Shown: positions 1 through 9,645 of the stretch, piece by piece
Layout: each line of letters opens with the position of its first letter
Numbering within the stretch: the stretch's first letter is position 1
Assembly: GCF_009811795.1 (NCBI RefSeq)
Contig: NZ_BLJE01000001.1
Coordinates: forward strand, 558,001 to 622,000
DNA from: Litoreibacter roseus
GTDB taxonomy: Bacteria; Pseudomonadota; Alphaproteobacteria; Rhodobacterales; Rhodobacteraceae
Reading direction: 5' to 3'
DNA: 64,000 nucleotides
Notes under the pieces: generated by a model
The model's database searches: none
What the model saw: only the letters and a program-made list of their open reading frames with translations
Told to the model about the DNA's origin: nothing
Position numbers and translations under genes: made by a program

Positions 1-235
1 GACGCCGGACGGCTCCTTCATCATAGACCGCACAGAGATTGACGGTCTCTATATGGACTGCGGCTGGTGCTATGGCGGGTTCAAGGCTGTTCCGGCATCT
101 GGCTGGTGCATGGCGCATTTGATGGCCGAGGATCGGTCCCACGAGGTCGCCCAACGCCATACATTTGATCGCTTCCGAACCGGCGGCGGGCTCATGGATG
201 AAGAGGGCACAGGCTCTCAGCACAACTTGCACTAG
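1..235 (+). CDS. soxB: Sarcosine oxidase beta subunit, C-terminal end (partial)
   Basis: The gene enters from the left edge (reading frame from base 2) and ends at a TAG at 233-235, leaving about 77 codons. The residues CGWCYGGFKAVPASG and the following AHLMAED / RFRTGGLMDE-like stretch match the C-terminal end of the FAD-binding beta subunit of heterotetrameric sarcosine oxidase, which demethylates sarcosine to glycine with transfer of the one-carbon unit to tetrahydrofolate in the cytoplasm. The assignment is fixed by its neighbours: soxD, soxA and soxG follow at once in the same direction, the standard soxBDAG order. The catalytic and FAD-binding parts lie outside the window. Confidence 0.9.
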   Translation, partial: TPDGSFIIDRTEIDGLYMDCGWCYGGFKAVPASGWCMAHLMAEDRSHEVAQRHTFDRFRTGGGLMDEEGTGSQHNLH

Positions 236-244
236 GGACGGACG

Positions 245-514
245 ATGCGACTGACATGCCCCATTTGCGGCGACCGAGATCGGCGGGAATTCTACTATCT
301 CGGCGCTGCAGATTATTTGGATCGACCTGTCGAGGGCGAAGCTGAGGCAACGCATCGCTACCTTCACCTGCGGGACAACCCAGCGGGCGTAACCCGGGAT
401 CTTTGGCAACATGAGGCTGGATGCGCAGCATGGCTTGTCGTTGAGCGCAATGTTACGACGCATGAGATCTTGCAGGTGAGCTTGGCCAAGGATGAGATCC
501 GCGATGCGCGTTGA
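245..514 (+). CDS. soxD: Sarcosine oxidase delta subunit
   Basis: An 89-residue protein, normal length for SoxD, the small zinc-binding subunit of heterotetrameric sarcosine oxidase. The N-terminus carries the CPxCG zinc-binding pair (MRLTCPICGDRD), followed by the EFYYLG segment typical of the family. It starts 9 bases after the soxB stop, and its last codons overlap the start of soxA, so the subunits are probably translationally coupled. It has no catalytic role of its own; it completes the complex that oxidises sarcosine to glycine, hydrogen peroxide and 5,10-methylene-tetrahydrofolate. Confidence 0.93.
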   Translation: MRLTCPICGDRDRREFYYLGAADYLDRPVEGEAEATHRYLHLRDNPAGVTRDLWQHEAGCAAWLVVERNVTTHEILQVSLAKDEIRDAR

Positions 515-3434
515 CGGCAAAGGGCTAGTCCATCGAGACCAATCGGTCAGCTTCAAATTTGACGGTCAGACCTACAAAGGACTTGCCGGTGACACCTTGG
601 CATCTGCCCTTATGGCGAACGGTGTCAGGTTGATCGGGCGGTCTTTCAAATACCATCGTCCGCGTGGGATAATGTCGGACGGCCCGCAGGACCCCAACGG
701 TCTGGTTGAGCTTCACAGAGGCGATCAGATCACGCCCAACGTGCGCATGACCCAGCAAGAAATCCACGCTGGTATCGACGCCCGATCCCAAAACCACTGG
801 GGCAACCTGACATGGGATGTGCTCGAACTGAACGATCTGATGGCCCCGTTTCTGGGCGCAGGTTTCTACTACAAGACGTTCATGTGGCCGAAGGCATTTT
901 GGGAGAAGCTTTACGAACCCATCATCCGGCGGGCAGCGGGCCTTGGATCGTTGTCGATGGCGCACAACTCTGATGACTACGAAAAGGCGTTCGCGTTCTG
1001 CGATGTGCTTGTCATCGGGTCCGGACCTGCGGGGATTATGGCGGCTTTGACTGCAGCCCGGTCTGGGGCAGACGTGATCCTGTGTGAAGAGGATTTCCGG
1101 TTCGGCGGCAGGCTGAACTTTGAAAGCTATGACATCGATGGCCAACCAGGCGCTGCATGGGCCGCCGCCCGGGTAGAAGAACTCAGCGAGATGGAAAACG
1201 TCCGGCTGATGCGGCGAACAACTGTTACCGGGGCTTATGACGGTGGAACCTACGCCGCGCTCGAACGTGTGGCGCAGCACGTGAGCGACCCGAAGGGCGC
1301 CCCGCTGGAGACGTTCTGGCGTATCGTCGCGAAGGGCGCCGTTTATGCAGCCGGTGCGATGGAGCGCCCCATCGCCTTTCGCAATAACGACCGTCCCGGC
1401 ATCATGATGGCCTCTGCCATCCGTGGCTATCTCAACCGGTACGGGGTTGCGCCCGGCAAGCGCATCACCTTGTTTGGGAACAATGATGACGCCTTTCGGT
1501 CTGCGTTGGATCTGCAAGCTGCAGGGCTCGAGGTGGCGGCTTATATTGACAGCCGTCCGGATGCTGAAATCAAAGGAGATTTCCCGATCTACAAGGGTGC
1601 CCGGATTACCGGCGCGCGTGGGCGGATGCGGGTCGACGGTGTGACGCTGCGCACCGCCCAAGATCAGGAGGTCTGGCTGACGACCGATTGTGTCGGCATG
1701 TCGGGGGGATGGAACCCGACGGTTCATCTGACGTGCCACATGAATGGACGTCCCCAATGGAACGAGCAACTTGTCGCCTTCATCCCGACGCCGGGTTCCG
1801 TACCGGGGATGGAGGTTGCCGGGGCCGCAGGCGGAACCTTCTCAACCAAAGGTTGCCTCAAGTCGGGCATCTTCCGCGCAAAGACAGTGCTCGACGCGAT
1901 TGGGATTTCCGCCAAAACGACACCGGCGCCTGAGGCAGAAGACAGCGCGACGAAGATCTCACCACTCTGGGTCGTTCCGGGAAAAGGGCGGGCGTGGATC
2001 GACTTTCAAAACGACGTCACCGCGAAGGACGTGGCATTGGCCGCTCAGGAAAACTTCAAATCTGTCGAACATATGAAACGCTACACAACCCAAGGGATGG
2101 CGCCGGATCAGGGCAAGAATTCAAACATCAATGCGCTCGCGGTGCTGGCCGACGTCACGGGGCGTTCCATTCCCGAGACAGGAACTACAACGTACCGACC
2201 ACCATACACGCCGGTGTCGATCGCGGCGATGGGCGCGTATGCGCAGGGCCACGGCTTTGCACCGCAACGCCTGACCACATCGCACGTGGCAAGTGTCAAG
2301 GCCGGGGCGCCGATGATTGAAGCGGGTCTTTGGTATCGCCCCAGTTACTTCCCAAAGGCGGGCGAGGTCACGTGGCGCCAGTCCTGTGACCGGGAGGTTG
2401 AGATGGTCCGCAACCATGTGGGCGTCTGCGACGTCTCGACCTTGGGCAAGATAGATATTCAGGGTCCGGACGCCGGTGCATTTCTGGACTTTGTCTACAT
2501 CAACACGTTTTCAACGCTGAAGGTTGGTCGGGTTCGCTACGGTGTGATGTTGCGCGAAGACGGTCACGTGATGGATGACGGGACGACCGCGCGTCTGGGG
2601 GAGCATCATTTTGTGATGACCACCACGACCGCCGCGGCGGGACAAGTCATGCGCCATCTGGAGTTTGTCCATCAGTGCCTTTGCCCGGATATGGACGTTC
2701 GCTTCATTTCCACCACCGAGCAATGGGCGCAATTCGCGGTAGCTGGTCCAAAATCTCGTGACCTGTTGAACGGACTTTTGGATGCGCCCATCGACAATGA
2801 CAGCTTTCCCTTCATGGGGTGCGGCGACGTCAGCGTAGGCGAAATTACGGCGCGGCTCTTCCGGATTTCGTTCTCGGGAGAGCACGCTTACGAGATCGCG
2901 GTGCCAAGTCGCTACGGTGCGGCACTTTTTGATGCGCTGTGCACGGCGGCCAAAGAACAAGGCGGCGGCCCCTATGGCATGGAGGCGCTGAACGTCTTGC
3001 GAATAGAAAAAGGCTTTATCACCCACGCTGAAATTCATGGGCGGGTGACAGCCTTTGATATCGGGATGGAGCGGATGATCTCGGGCAAGAAAGATTGCAT
3101 CGGTAAAACTGCCGCTCAGCGTCCCGGCCTCTTGGGGGATACGCGTGAGCAACTGGTCGGTCTGAAACCTGCGGGCGCAGTCAAGAAAATGAACGCGGGC
3201 GCGTTTCTCTTTTCGCCAAATGATGAGCCGACCCGGACAGCCCAGCAGGGCTACTCGACGTCCGTAGGATTTTCTCCGACCCGTGGCATGCTGGCTTTGG
3301 GCTTCTTGCGCAATGGGCGCGCGCGCCATGGCGAGACGCTGAAACTGGTAGACCATTTGCGCGACCTCGAAACACTGGTCGAGGTCTGCGACCCTGTCTT
3401 CCTTGACCCGGAAGGGACCAGAGCCCGTGGTTGA
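504..3434 (+). CDS. soxA: Sarcosine oxidase alpha subunit
   Basis: About 976 residues, the usual size of SoxA. The N-terminal ~100 residues form the ferredoxin-like domain without iron-sulphur cysteines; a dinucleotide-binding fold follows with VIGSGPAG at about residue 172; the C-terminal part from about residue 600 is the GcvT-like folate-binding domain that converts the imine intermediate with tetrahydrofolate to methylene-THF. I chose the ATG at 504 (MRVDGKGLVHRDQ), which overlaps the soxD stop by 11 bases; an in-frame ATG at 492 is possible but would deepen the overlap. It lies in the soxBDAG operon, which suggests use of glycine betaine or methylated amines as a carbon or nitrogen source. 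Confidence 0.95.
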   Translation: MRVDGKGLVHRDQSVSFKFDGQTYKGLAGDTLASALMANGVRLIGRSFKYHRPRGIMSDGPQDPNGLVELHRGDQITPNVRMTQQEIHAGIDARSQNHWGNLTWDVLELNDLMAPFLGAGFYYKTFMWPKAFWEKLYEPIIRRAAGLGSLSMAHNSDDYEKAFAFCDVLVIGSGPAGIMAALTAARSGADVILCEEDFRFGGRLNFESYDIDGQPGAAWAAARVEELSEMENVRLMRRTTVTGAYDGGTYAALERVAQHVSDPKGAPLETFWRIVAKGAVYAAGAMERPIAFRNNDRPGIMMASAIRGYLNRYGVAPGKRITLFGNNDDAFRSALDLQAAGLEVAAYIDSRPDAEIKGDFPIYKGARITGARGRMRVDGVTLRTAQDQEVWLTTDCVGMSGGWNPTVHLTCHMNGRPQWNEQLVAFIPTPGSVPGMEVAGAAGGTFSTKGCLKSGIFRAKTVLDAIGISAKTTPAPEAEDSATKISPLWVVPGKGRAWIDFQNDVTAKDVALAAQENFKSVEHMKRYTTQGMAPDQGKNSNINALAVLADVTGRSIPETGTTTYRPPYTPVSIAAMGAYAQGHGFAPQRLTTSHVASVKAGAPMIEAGLWYRPSYFPKAGEVTWRQSCDREVEMVRNHVGVCDVSTLGKIDIQGPDAGAFLDFVYINTFSTLKVGRVRYGVMLREDGHVMDDGTTARLGEHHFVMTTTTAAAGQVMRHLEFVHQCLCPDMDVRFISTTEQWAQFAVAGPKSRDLLNGLLDAPIDNDSFPFMGCGDVSVGEITARLFRISFSGEHAYEIAVPSRYGAALFDALCTAAKEQGGGPYGMEALNVLRIEKGFITHAEIHGRVTAFDIGMERMISGKKDCIGKTAAQRPGLLGDTREQLVGLKPAGAVKKMNAGAFLFSPNDEPTRTAQQGYSTSVGFSPTRGMLALGFLRNGRARHGETLKLVDHLRDLETLVEVCDPVFLDPEGTRARG

Positions 3435-3960
3435 ACTTGTTGCTCGAACGCCCTGCGAAGGGCTGCTGCCGTATGAGGCGGGTGAGGCTGAACTGAGCGA
3501 AATCATTCCGAAGCGCATTACGTCGCTTGCCCCGTTCGAAGACAGTACGCTGTTGAAGCCGTTGAAAACCGCTCTTGGGGTTGAGCTTCCAGCGCCGGGT
3601 CAGAGCGTTAAAGCAAAAGACGGCCGGATCGTATGGACCGGGCAAAACCAGTTCTTCGTTTTGGATGCCGAAGTGCCAGCGCTGGACGCGGCGGTGACGG
3701 ACCAATCGGACGCATGGGCGATGGTCGCATTAGGCGGCGCTGCCGCCATCGATGTTATGGCACGGATTTGTCCGCTCGACTGCGCGCACATGACCGCAAG
3801 CCAAGTTGCAAGATCGCTCATTGGTCACATGCCAGCCATCATCATTCGGACCAAGACGGGGTTCGAGATCATGGTGTTTCGCGCGTTTGCAAAGACGCTG
3901 GTGAATGAAGTGTCCCATGTGATGGACGCTGTCGCTGCACGCGGCGCTCTGTCCACCTAG
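3427..3960 (+). CDS. soxG: Sarcosine oxidase gamma subunit
   Basis: A 177-residue SoxG. I chose the GTG at 3427 because a GGAAGGG ribosome site (3410-3416) lies about ten bases upstream and the product then starts MVELVARTPCEGLLP, the usual SoxG N-terminus; a TTG at 3403 in the same frame has no such site. The start overlaps the soxA stop by 8 bases. SoxG is the last subunit of the heterotetrameric enzyme and is needed for assembly; it has no catalytic motif. No terminator was seen in the 32 bases before dnaG, so read-through into dnaG is possible. Confidence 0.9.
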   Translation: MVELVARTPCEGLLPYEAGEAELSEIIPKRITSLAPFEDSTLLKPLKTALGVELPAPGQSVKAKDGRIVWTGQNQFFVLDAEVPALDAAVTDQSDAWAMVALGGAAAIDVMARICPLDCAHMTASQVARSLIGHMPAIIIRTKTGFEIMVFRAFAKTLVNEVSHVMDAVAARGALST

Positions 3961-3992
3961 ACTCTGGGAGTGCGCGGACCGATATTGCAGGG

Positions 3993-5927
3993 ATGAGTCT
4001 GCCACCCGGATTTCTTGATGAACTGCGGTCCCGCTCCTCCATCGCGCAAGTGGTGGGGCGCAAAGTCACGTGGGACACGCGTAAATCAAATCAGGGCAAA
4101 GGTGACATGTGGGCGCCGTGCCCTTTTCACCAAGAGAAGACCGCCAGCTTTCACGTCGATGACCGGAAGGGCTATTACTATTGCTTCGGCTGCCACGCCA
4201 AAGGCGATGCGCTCGGTTTTATAAAAGAGACCGAGAACGTCAGCTTCATGGAGGCCGTCGAAATCCTTGCGCGCGAAGTTGGGATGCAGATGCCGGCCCG
4301 CGATCCGCAGGCGCAGAAGAAAGCGGACCGCCGGACCGAACTGGCCGAGGTGATGGAGCAGGCCGTCCAGTTCTACAAACTTCAGCTCAAGACGTCTGCC
4401 GCCACCGAGGCGCGCGACTATCTCGCCAAGCGGGGGCTGAGCGAGGTAGTGCAAGAACGATTCGAGATTGGCTTCGCCCCTGATGCACGGCAGGGGATCT
4501 GGGCCCACTTGACCGGAAAAAGCGTCAAGCCAGATTTGATCATCGATGCCGGGCTCTGTGCAAAACCCAATGACGGCAAGCAGCCATATGACCGGTTCCG
4601 CGATCGGATCATGTTCCCCATCCGCGATCCGCGCGGCAGATGCATCGGTTTTGGTGGCCGTGCAATGCAAAAAGAAGCACGCGCGAAGTACCTGAACTCC
4701 CCCGAGACCGAGCTCTTTGATAAGGGACGCAGCCTTTACAACCACGGTCCCGCGCGTGAGGCCGCCGGGAAGGGCCAGCCGCTGGTCGTCGCCGAAGGTT
4801 ACATGGATGTCATCGCGCTGGCGACAGCAGGGTTTGGTGCAACCGTTGCGCCTCTGGGCACTGCGATCACTGAAACGCAGCTGCAGCTTTTGTGGCGGAT
4901 ATCGCCGGAGCCGGTTATTGCGCTGGATGGCGATGTTGCGGGCTTGCGTGCCGCTCAGCGGTTGATTGATTTGGCGATGCCGATGCTGGGGGCGGGGCAA
5001 TCCCTGCGGTTTTGCGTGCTGCCAGAGGGTCAGGACCCCGACGATCTGATCCGCGCGCAAGGGCCAGAGGCGATGCGCAATCTGGTTGAGGGGTCAAAGC
5101 CTCTCGTCCATTTGCTTTGGCAACGCGAAACCGATGGCAAAGTCTTCGACAGCCCGGAACGTCGCGCGGCCCTCGACCAATCCTTACGCGCGGCGTTGGG
5201 GAAAATTCAGGATGTCGGTCTGCGCAACCACTACGCGATGGAAATCAAGCGTCTACGCGCAGAACTCTTTGCGGCCGCAGCCCCCAAACGCCAACGTAAG
5301 TCTTGGAACCCTGGGGGCCAGTTTCCGACCAAAGGCGTTGCACTTGCGTCGACGAAGAACTCGCTTCTCGCGCAATCCACGGATGTTGAAGAGCGGGTTC
5401 GTGAGGCGGTCATTCTGGCGATACTGATTTCTCACCCGGATCTACTACCTGATTTTTTGGGTGATCTTGAGACTTTGGATTTGCACGGTGCCGACCATCG
5501 CGCCCTGCTGTCAGCGCTTCTGCGACATCCCGACGAGACCGACCGCGACAGATTGCGCAACATTTTAGAAGCCGAAGTGGATAAAAGGGCTATTGAAAAA
5601 TTGTTCAGTCTTAGCCATGTGCAGGTAGTAACTGCTGCACGTCCGCAGACAGACAGGAGTTTCTGCATAAGAGCCCTATCTGACGAACTTGCAAAATTGC
5701 AAGCAAGGCGTTTGGAAATAGAAGGCATCGACGAGGCAACGAGTGAGATATCCGGGCTTCCGGATGAAGGGCTGACTTGGCGACTTAGCCAAGCGAGGGG
5801 CGACCTTTTAGACGCTGAACGTCGAGGGTCAGAACAAGAAGATACAGATGAACTTGACCGTGGCGCAACGGCGGCTGATCTACAACGTCTCATCGATGGT
5901 GAGGTTTGGGTAAAGAAAAGAAGGTAA
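3993..5927 (+). CDS. dnaG: DNA primase
   Basis: 644 residues, full length for DnaG, which makes RNA primers at the replication fork. The CHC2 zinc finger is present near residues 40-65 (CPFH ... CFGCH). The TOPRIM catalytic centre follows with VVAEGYMDV at about residue 268 and ALDGDVAG at about residue 310, supplying the metal-binding acidic residues. The C-terminal helicase-binding domain is less conserved, as is usual. The gene is followed by rpoD in the same direction, the macromolecular-synthesis arrangement common in Proteobacteria, but the rpsU partner found in enterics is absent; the sarcosine oxidase operon is upstream instead. Confidence 0.97.
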   Translation: MSLPPGFLDELRSRSSIAQVVGRKVTWDTRKSNQGKGDMWAPCPFHQEKTASFHVDDRKGYYYCFGCHAKGDALGFIKETENVSFMEAVEILAREVGMQMPARDPQAQKKADRRTELAEVMEQAVQFYKLQLKTSAATEARDYLAKRGLSEVVQERFEIGFAPDARQGIWAHLTGKSVKPDLIIDAGLCAKPNDGKQPYDRFRDRIMFPIRDPRGRCIGFGGRAMQKEARAKYLNSPETELFDKGRSLYNHGPAREAAGKGQPLVVAEGYMDVIALATAGFGATVAPLGTAITETQLQLLWRISPEPVIALDGDVAGLRAAQRLIDLAMPMLGAGQSLRFCVLPEGQDPDDLIRAQGPEAMRNLVEGSKPLVHLLWQRETDGKVFDSPERRAALDQSLRAALGKIQDVGLRNHYAMEIKRLRAELFAAAAPKRQRKSWNPGGQFPTKGVALASTKNSLLAQSTDVEERVREAVILAILISHPDLLPDFLGDLETLDLHGADHRALLSALLRHPDETDRDRLRNILEAEVDKRAIEKLFSLSHVQVVTAARPQTDRSFCIRALSDELAKLQARRLEIEGIDEATSEISGLPDEGLTWRLSQARGDLLDAERRGSEQEDTDELDRGATAADLQRLIDGEVWVKKRR

Positions 5928-5935
5928 ACAGACGT

Positions 5936-5987
5936 GCGAATCACTGCGATTCGCGATAATGATTCGGAATCGGACTGACGCCGATTC
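5936..5987 (+). promoter_or_regulatory. Repeated GATTC/GAATC dyads between dnaG and rpoD
   Basis: Two stem-loops with related arms lie in the 78-base gap. The first is GCGAATC (5936-5942) with GATTCGC (5948-5954). The second is GAATCGG (5967-5973) with CCGATTC (5981-5987). A short GATTC-g-GAATC dyad at 5961-5971 overlaps the second, so the arms can pair in alternative ways. The AAGGAG ribosome site of rpoD follows directly. It could serve transcript processing, attenuation or stability between dnaG and rpoD; the function is inferred. Confidence 0.5.
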
Positions 5988-6005
5988 GCGTTTAAGGAGC
6001 ATTAC

Positions 6006-7988
6006 ATGGCCCCCAAAGACACAGACGATCAGAAGCAAGACCGGGAAGACGCCGAAAACGGCTTGGATATGAGCCAAGCTGCGGTGAAGAAAATGATCGC
6101 AGAGGCCCGAACGCGTGGCTACATCACCTACGATCAACTCAATCAGGTTTTGCCTCCTGATCAGGTGTCGTCTGAACAGATCGAAGACGTGATGTCGATG
6201 CTGTCTGAAATGGGCATTAATATCATTGAGGAGGAAGAAGCCGAGGAAGAAGACACCTCCTCTAAGGCGCTCGCCGAGACGTCTCAGTCGAAAGAAGTCG
6301 TGCTTGCATCCTCAACGACGGAGACACTTGACCGGACGGATGATCCGGTCCGGATGTATCTGCGCGAAATGGGCTCGGTGGAACTGCTGTCCCGTGAAGG
6401 CGAGATCGCAATCGCCAAGCGTATCGAAGCCGGCCGCAACACGATGATCGCGGGGCTCTGTGAGAGCCCACTGACCTTTCAGGCGATTACGATCTGGCGC
6501 GACGAACTTCTGAGCGAAGATATCCTTTTGCGCGACGTGATTGATCTGGAAACCACATTCGGCAACTCTCTCGATGAAGACGGGGAGGAGGGCGAGGAAT
6601 CTGTCACGGCCGCCGCCACGACGGAAACTGCGGAGAAGAAAGAAGAGACACAAGAACTCGACGCTGACGGCAACCCTATCGCGACCGACGACGAAGACGA
6701 TGAGGATGAGCAAGCCAATATGAGCCTTGCGGCCATGGAAGCCGCCTTGAAGCCGCGGGTGCTTGAAACGCTTGACCTGATCGCGGATGACTACACGAAG
6801 CTTGCGGACATGCAGGACCTTCGGATTTCGGCGGCCCTCAACCACGACGAGAGCTTCTCGAAGAAAGAAGAGACCGCCTACCAGGAATTGCGGACAGAGA
6901 TCGTGGTGTTGGTTAACTCGCTGCACCTTCACAACAACCGGATTGAGGCGCTGATCGACCAGCTCTACGGCATCAACCGTCGGATCATGTCCATCGACAG
7001 CTCTATGGTGAAACTTGCGGATCAGGCGCGGATCAACCGTAGGGAGTTCATTGACGAATACCGCGGTTATGAGCTTGATCCCGGCTGGGTTGACCGCATT
7101 TCCGAAAAAAGCGGTCGTGGCTGGACGGCTTTGATAGAAAAGTCCCGTGAAAAGGTGGAAGATCTGCGGGCCGAGATGGCTCAGGTGGGTCAGTATGTCG
7201 GCGTAGACATCACGGAATTCCGCCGCATCGTTCAGCAAGTTCAAAAGGGCGAAAAAGAAGCACGGGGCGCCAAGAAGGAAATGGTCGAGGCCAACCTGCG
7301 CCTCGTGATTTCTATCGCGAAAAAATACACCAATCGCGGGCTTCAGTTTCTCGACCTCATTCAGGAAGGTAATATCGGCCTGATGAAAGCGGTCGATAAG
7401 TTCGAATATCGGCGCGGCTACAAATTTTCGACCTATGCGACGTGGTGGATCCGGCAAGCGATCACACGCTCCATTGCCGACCAGGCGCGCACGATCCGTA
7501 TTCCGGTGCATATGATCGAGACGATCAACAAACTGGTGCGCACGGGCAGACAGATGCTGCACGAAATCGGGCGCGAGCCGACGCCGGAAGAACTGGCAGA
7601 AAAGCTCCAGATGCCTCTCGAAAAAGTGCGCAAGGTGATGAAGATCGCCAAAGAGCCCATTTCGCTTGAGACGCCCATCGGGGATGAAGAAGACAGCCAA
7701 CTTGGGGATTTCATCGAGGATAAGAACGCCGTTCTGCCGCTCGATAGCGCGATCCAAGAAAACCTCAAGGAAACCACAACGCGCGTTTTGTCCTCGCTGA
7801 CACCGCGCGAGGAACGGGTTTTGCGGATGCGTTTCGGGATTGGCATGAATACCGACCACACGCTTGAAGAGGTGGGTCAACAGTTCAGTGTGACGCGTGA
7901 GCGGATCCGTCAGATCGAAGCAAAGGCGCTTCGCAAGTTGAAGCATCCCAGCCGGTCACGGAAGCTTCGGTCTTTCCTCGATCAATAG
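6006..7988 (+). CDS. rpoD: RNA polymerase sigma factor RpoD (sigma-70)
   Basis: 660 residues, the primary sigma factor. Region 1.1 is at the N-terminus ([29 protein letters not shown]), followed by region 1.2 ([22 protein letters not shown]), a long acidic non-conserved insert (about residues 180-245), region 2 with [17 protein letters not shown] and [20 protein letters not shown] (about 425-485), region 3 ([13 protein letters not shown]) and region 4 ending with the -35-reading helix [20 protein letters not shown]. The start has a strong AAGGAG site 7 bases upstream. It is downstream of dnaG and followed by a hairpin terminator. Confidence 0.98.
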   Translation: MAPKDTDDQKQDREDAENGLDMSQAAVKKMIAEARTRGYITYDQLNQVLPPDQVSSEQIEDVMSMLSEMGINIIEEEEAEEEDTSSKALAETSQSKEVVLASSTTETLDRTDDPVRMYLREMGSVELLSREGEIAIAKRIEAGRNTMIAGLCESPLTFQAITIWRDELLSEDILLRDVIDLETTFGNSLDEDGEEGEESVTAAATTETAEKKEETQELDADGNPIATDDEDDEDEQANMSLAAMEAALKPRVLETLDLIADDYTKLADMQDLRISAALNHDESFSKKEETAYQELRTEIVVLVNSLHLHNNRIEALIDQLYGINRRIMSIDSSMVKLADQARINRREFIDEYRGYELDPGWVDRISEKSGRGWTALIEKSREKVEDLRAEMAQVGQYVGVDITEFRRIVQQVQKGEKEARGAKKEMVEANLRLVISIAKKYTNRGLQFLDLIQEGNIGLMKAVDKFEYRRGYKFSTYATWWIRQAITRSIADQARTIRIPVHMIETINKLVRTGRQMLHEIGREPTPEELAEKLQMPLEKVRKVMKIAKEPISLETPIGDEEDSQLGDFIEDKNAVLPLDSAIQENLKETTTRVLSSLTPREERVLRMRFGIGMNTDHTLEEVGQQFSVTRERIRQIEAKALRKLKHPSRSRKLRSFLDQ

Positions 7989-7989
7989 A

Positions 7990-8025
7990 ACTTTGGGCGT
8001 ACGCGGATTTGCGTGCGCCCAAAGT
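7990..8025 (+). terminator. Hairpin terminator after rpoD
   Basis: A 15-base inverted repeat (ACTTTGGGCGTACGC, 7990-8004, against GCGTGCGCCCAAAGT, 8011-8025) with one G-T pair and a 6-base loop sits 2 bases after the rpoD stop. There is no clear T-run after it, so it may act as an mRNA 3' stabiliser as well as a terminator. Confidence 0.65.
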
Positions 8026-8109
8026 CTCTTGCCGAGAGTTTCTTACGAGCAAATCGGATTGGTGCCGTGGGATCAGTTAATCGCACTGTATAACCGTCGC
8101 GGGCTGCAG

Positions 8110-8970
8110 TTATGCGCTGGCTCTCGACTTCTCCGTGGGACCGTCGTCAAGCGTCGCGTAAATCGCATCGATATGGCCAAGCCCTTCGCTGGCGAGCTCA
8201 ATGTTCTTGGCCGACCCCGAGAGTGTCAGGTCGATACCATCGCGCGCGGCCTTCAAGTTCTCAAGAAGGTCTTGCACCACTATAATTTCTTCATCCAGTA
8301 CATGGCTGCTGTTGACGGCATCGGTCTTAACAGTCGTCGTCGCCTCGCCTAGATCTGACATGTTTTGCATCATCTCGGTGAGACTCACGTCAAGGTTTTC
8401 AATGAAGGTCTGGTTCTTACTGCGAATTTTTCCCATGCTCTGAACGCGCTGTTCAAGGTCTGTCACAGATGCCGCAATCGAAGCCGCCTGTTCCCGCGCA
8501 AGGTTCGCCAAACCACGCATCTCCTGCGCCACAATCGCAAAGCCTTTGCCTGCCTCACCGGCCCTTGCTGCCTCGACCGACGCATTCAGCGACAACAGGC
8601 GTACCGATACTGCGATGGTATCTACAGCGCCGCTTGTCGTTTTCACATCCTCAAGCCGGGCTCGCATGTCTTCCATTTCATCCCGGATCTGATCCAGTCT
8701 GCTGCGGGCCTCTGCTGACCTCAATTGGTGGTCCCTGAAAGTTTGGGTGATCTTCAGGTTCAGGTCAGAGACTGTCGCGGAATGATCCACCATCCCCTTC
8801 AACGTTCCCGTGACCCTCGCCAACCGCCCCGTCACTTGTTGGGAGACCTCTGCCACCCGCTCGTAGTTCGCCTTGCGCTCTGTCACGATCCGGTTAACGC
8901 TTCGCGCATTCTGCTGGACCGTCTGAAAGATGTGCCGGATCGCCGCAATGCGCGTTGGATGGATCGTCAT
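8110..8970 (-). CDS. Soluble methyl-accepting-type signalling protein
   Basis: 286 residues from the chosen ATG (MTIHPTRIAAIRHIF); an upstream in-frame start exists but adds an unrelated 17 residues. The only recognisable domain is a chemoreceptor signalling coiled coil: the hairpin-tip region reads LLSLNASVEAARAGEAGKGFAIVAQEMRGLA at about residues 140-170, close to the CheA/CheW-binding consensus, with long heptad helices on both sides. No transmembrane segment, ligand domain or HAMP domain is present, so it should be cytoplasmic. No che gene lies nearby. It is convergent with rpoD and divergent from nrdR. Its partner kinase and input are unknown. Confidence 0.7.
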   Translation of the reverse strand: MTIHPTRIAAIRHIFQTVQQNARSVNRIVTERKANYERVAEVSQQVTGRLARVTGTLKGMVDHSATVSDLNLKITQTFRDHQLRSAEARSRLDQIRDEMEDMRARLEDVKTTSGAVDTIAVSVRLLSLNASVEAARAGEAGKGFAIVAQEMRGLANLAREQAASIAASVTDLEQRVQSMGKIRSKNQTFIENLDVSLTEMMQNMSDLGEATTTVKTDAVNSSHVLDEEIIVVQDLLENLKAARDGIDLTLSGSAKNIELASEGLGHIDAIYATLDDGPTEKSRASA

Positions 8971-9171
8971 GCTCGGAAAATCCTTTGGAAACCGGGCGCA
9001 TCCTAGTAGCGAAAACCTCAATATCTTCTTAAAAGGTCGCTGTTGAAGGCGTTCTCAAACCGCAATTTTTAGGGCCGCAAATATCCCTCTACACAAACTG
9101 TGGGTGGCTCCCTATAGTGTGTGTGGACATTGGGGACCAACACCCAAGAGACCACATATAGGGGTAATGTG

Positions 9172-9639
9172 ATGCGCTGTCCTTTTTGCGGAAACGTCGA
9201 CACTCAGGTGAAAGATTCCCGGCCTGCCGAGGATCATGTCGCTATTCGCAGGCGCCGATTCTGTCCGGCATGCGGCGGTCGGTTTACCACTTATGAACGC
9301 GTGCAATTGCGTGACCTCGTGGTGATCAAATCGTCCGGCAAACGCGAAGATTTTGATCGGGACAAGTTGGAACGGTCAATTAGGATCGCGTTGCAGAAGC
9401 GTCCGGTCGAACCGGAGCGCGTGGATCAGATGATTTCAGGCATTGTGCGGCGTCTTGAAAGCATGGGCGAAACAGATATCCAATCTCCGGTCATCGGTGA
9501 GATCGTGATGGAGGCGCTCGCGCGTATTGACACGGTGGCCTATGTACGCTTCGCCAGTGTTTACAAGAATTTTCAGGCGGCGGACGATTTCGAAGATTTC
9601 GTCTCCGAACTGCGCCCGCCCTCTCAAAAAGACGAGTAA
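9172..9639 (+). CDS. nrdR: Transcriptional repressor NrdR
   Basis: 155 residues, normal for NrdR, the (d)ATP-sensing repressor of ribonucleotide reductase genes. The start at 9172 gives [18 protein letters not shown], the classic N-terminus; the reading frame is open further upstream but that part is not conserved. A zinc ribbon (CPFC ... CPAC) occupies residues 1-37 and an ATP-cone domain ([22 protein letters not shown]) follows. It is 6 bases upstream of ribD, an order widespread in bacteria, and is probably cotranscribed with it. I looked for an obvious NrdR box directly upstream and did not find a convincing one. Confidence 0.96.
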   Translation: MRCPFCGNVDTQVKDSRPAEDHVAIRRRRFCPACGGRFTTYERVQLRDLVVIKSSGKREDFDRDKLERSIRIALQKRPVEPERVDQMISGIVRRLESMGETDIQSPVIGEIVMEALARIDTVAYVRFASVYKNFQAADDFEDFVSELRPPSQKDE

Positions 9640-9645
9640 CCCGAT

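Noticed and set aside
525-1769. 414-residue minus-strand ORF
   Set aside because: Shadow of soxA; no recognisable domain and no ribosome site.
6312-7946. 544-residue minus-strand ORF opposite rpoD
   Set aside because: Antisense shadow of the highly conserved sigma factor; the composition is typical of a mirrored frame.
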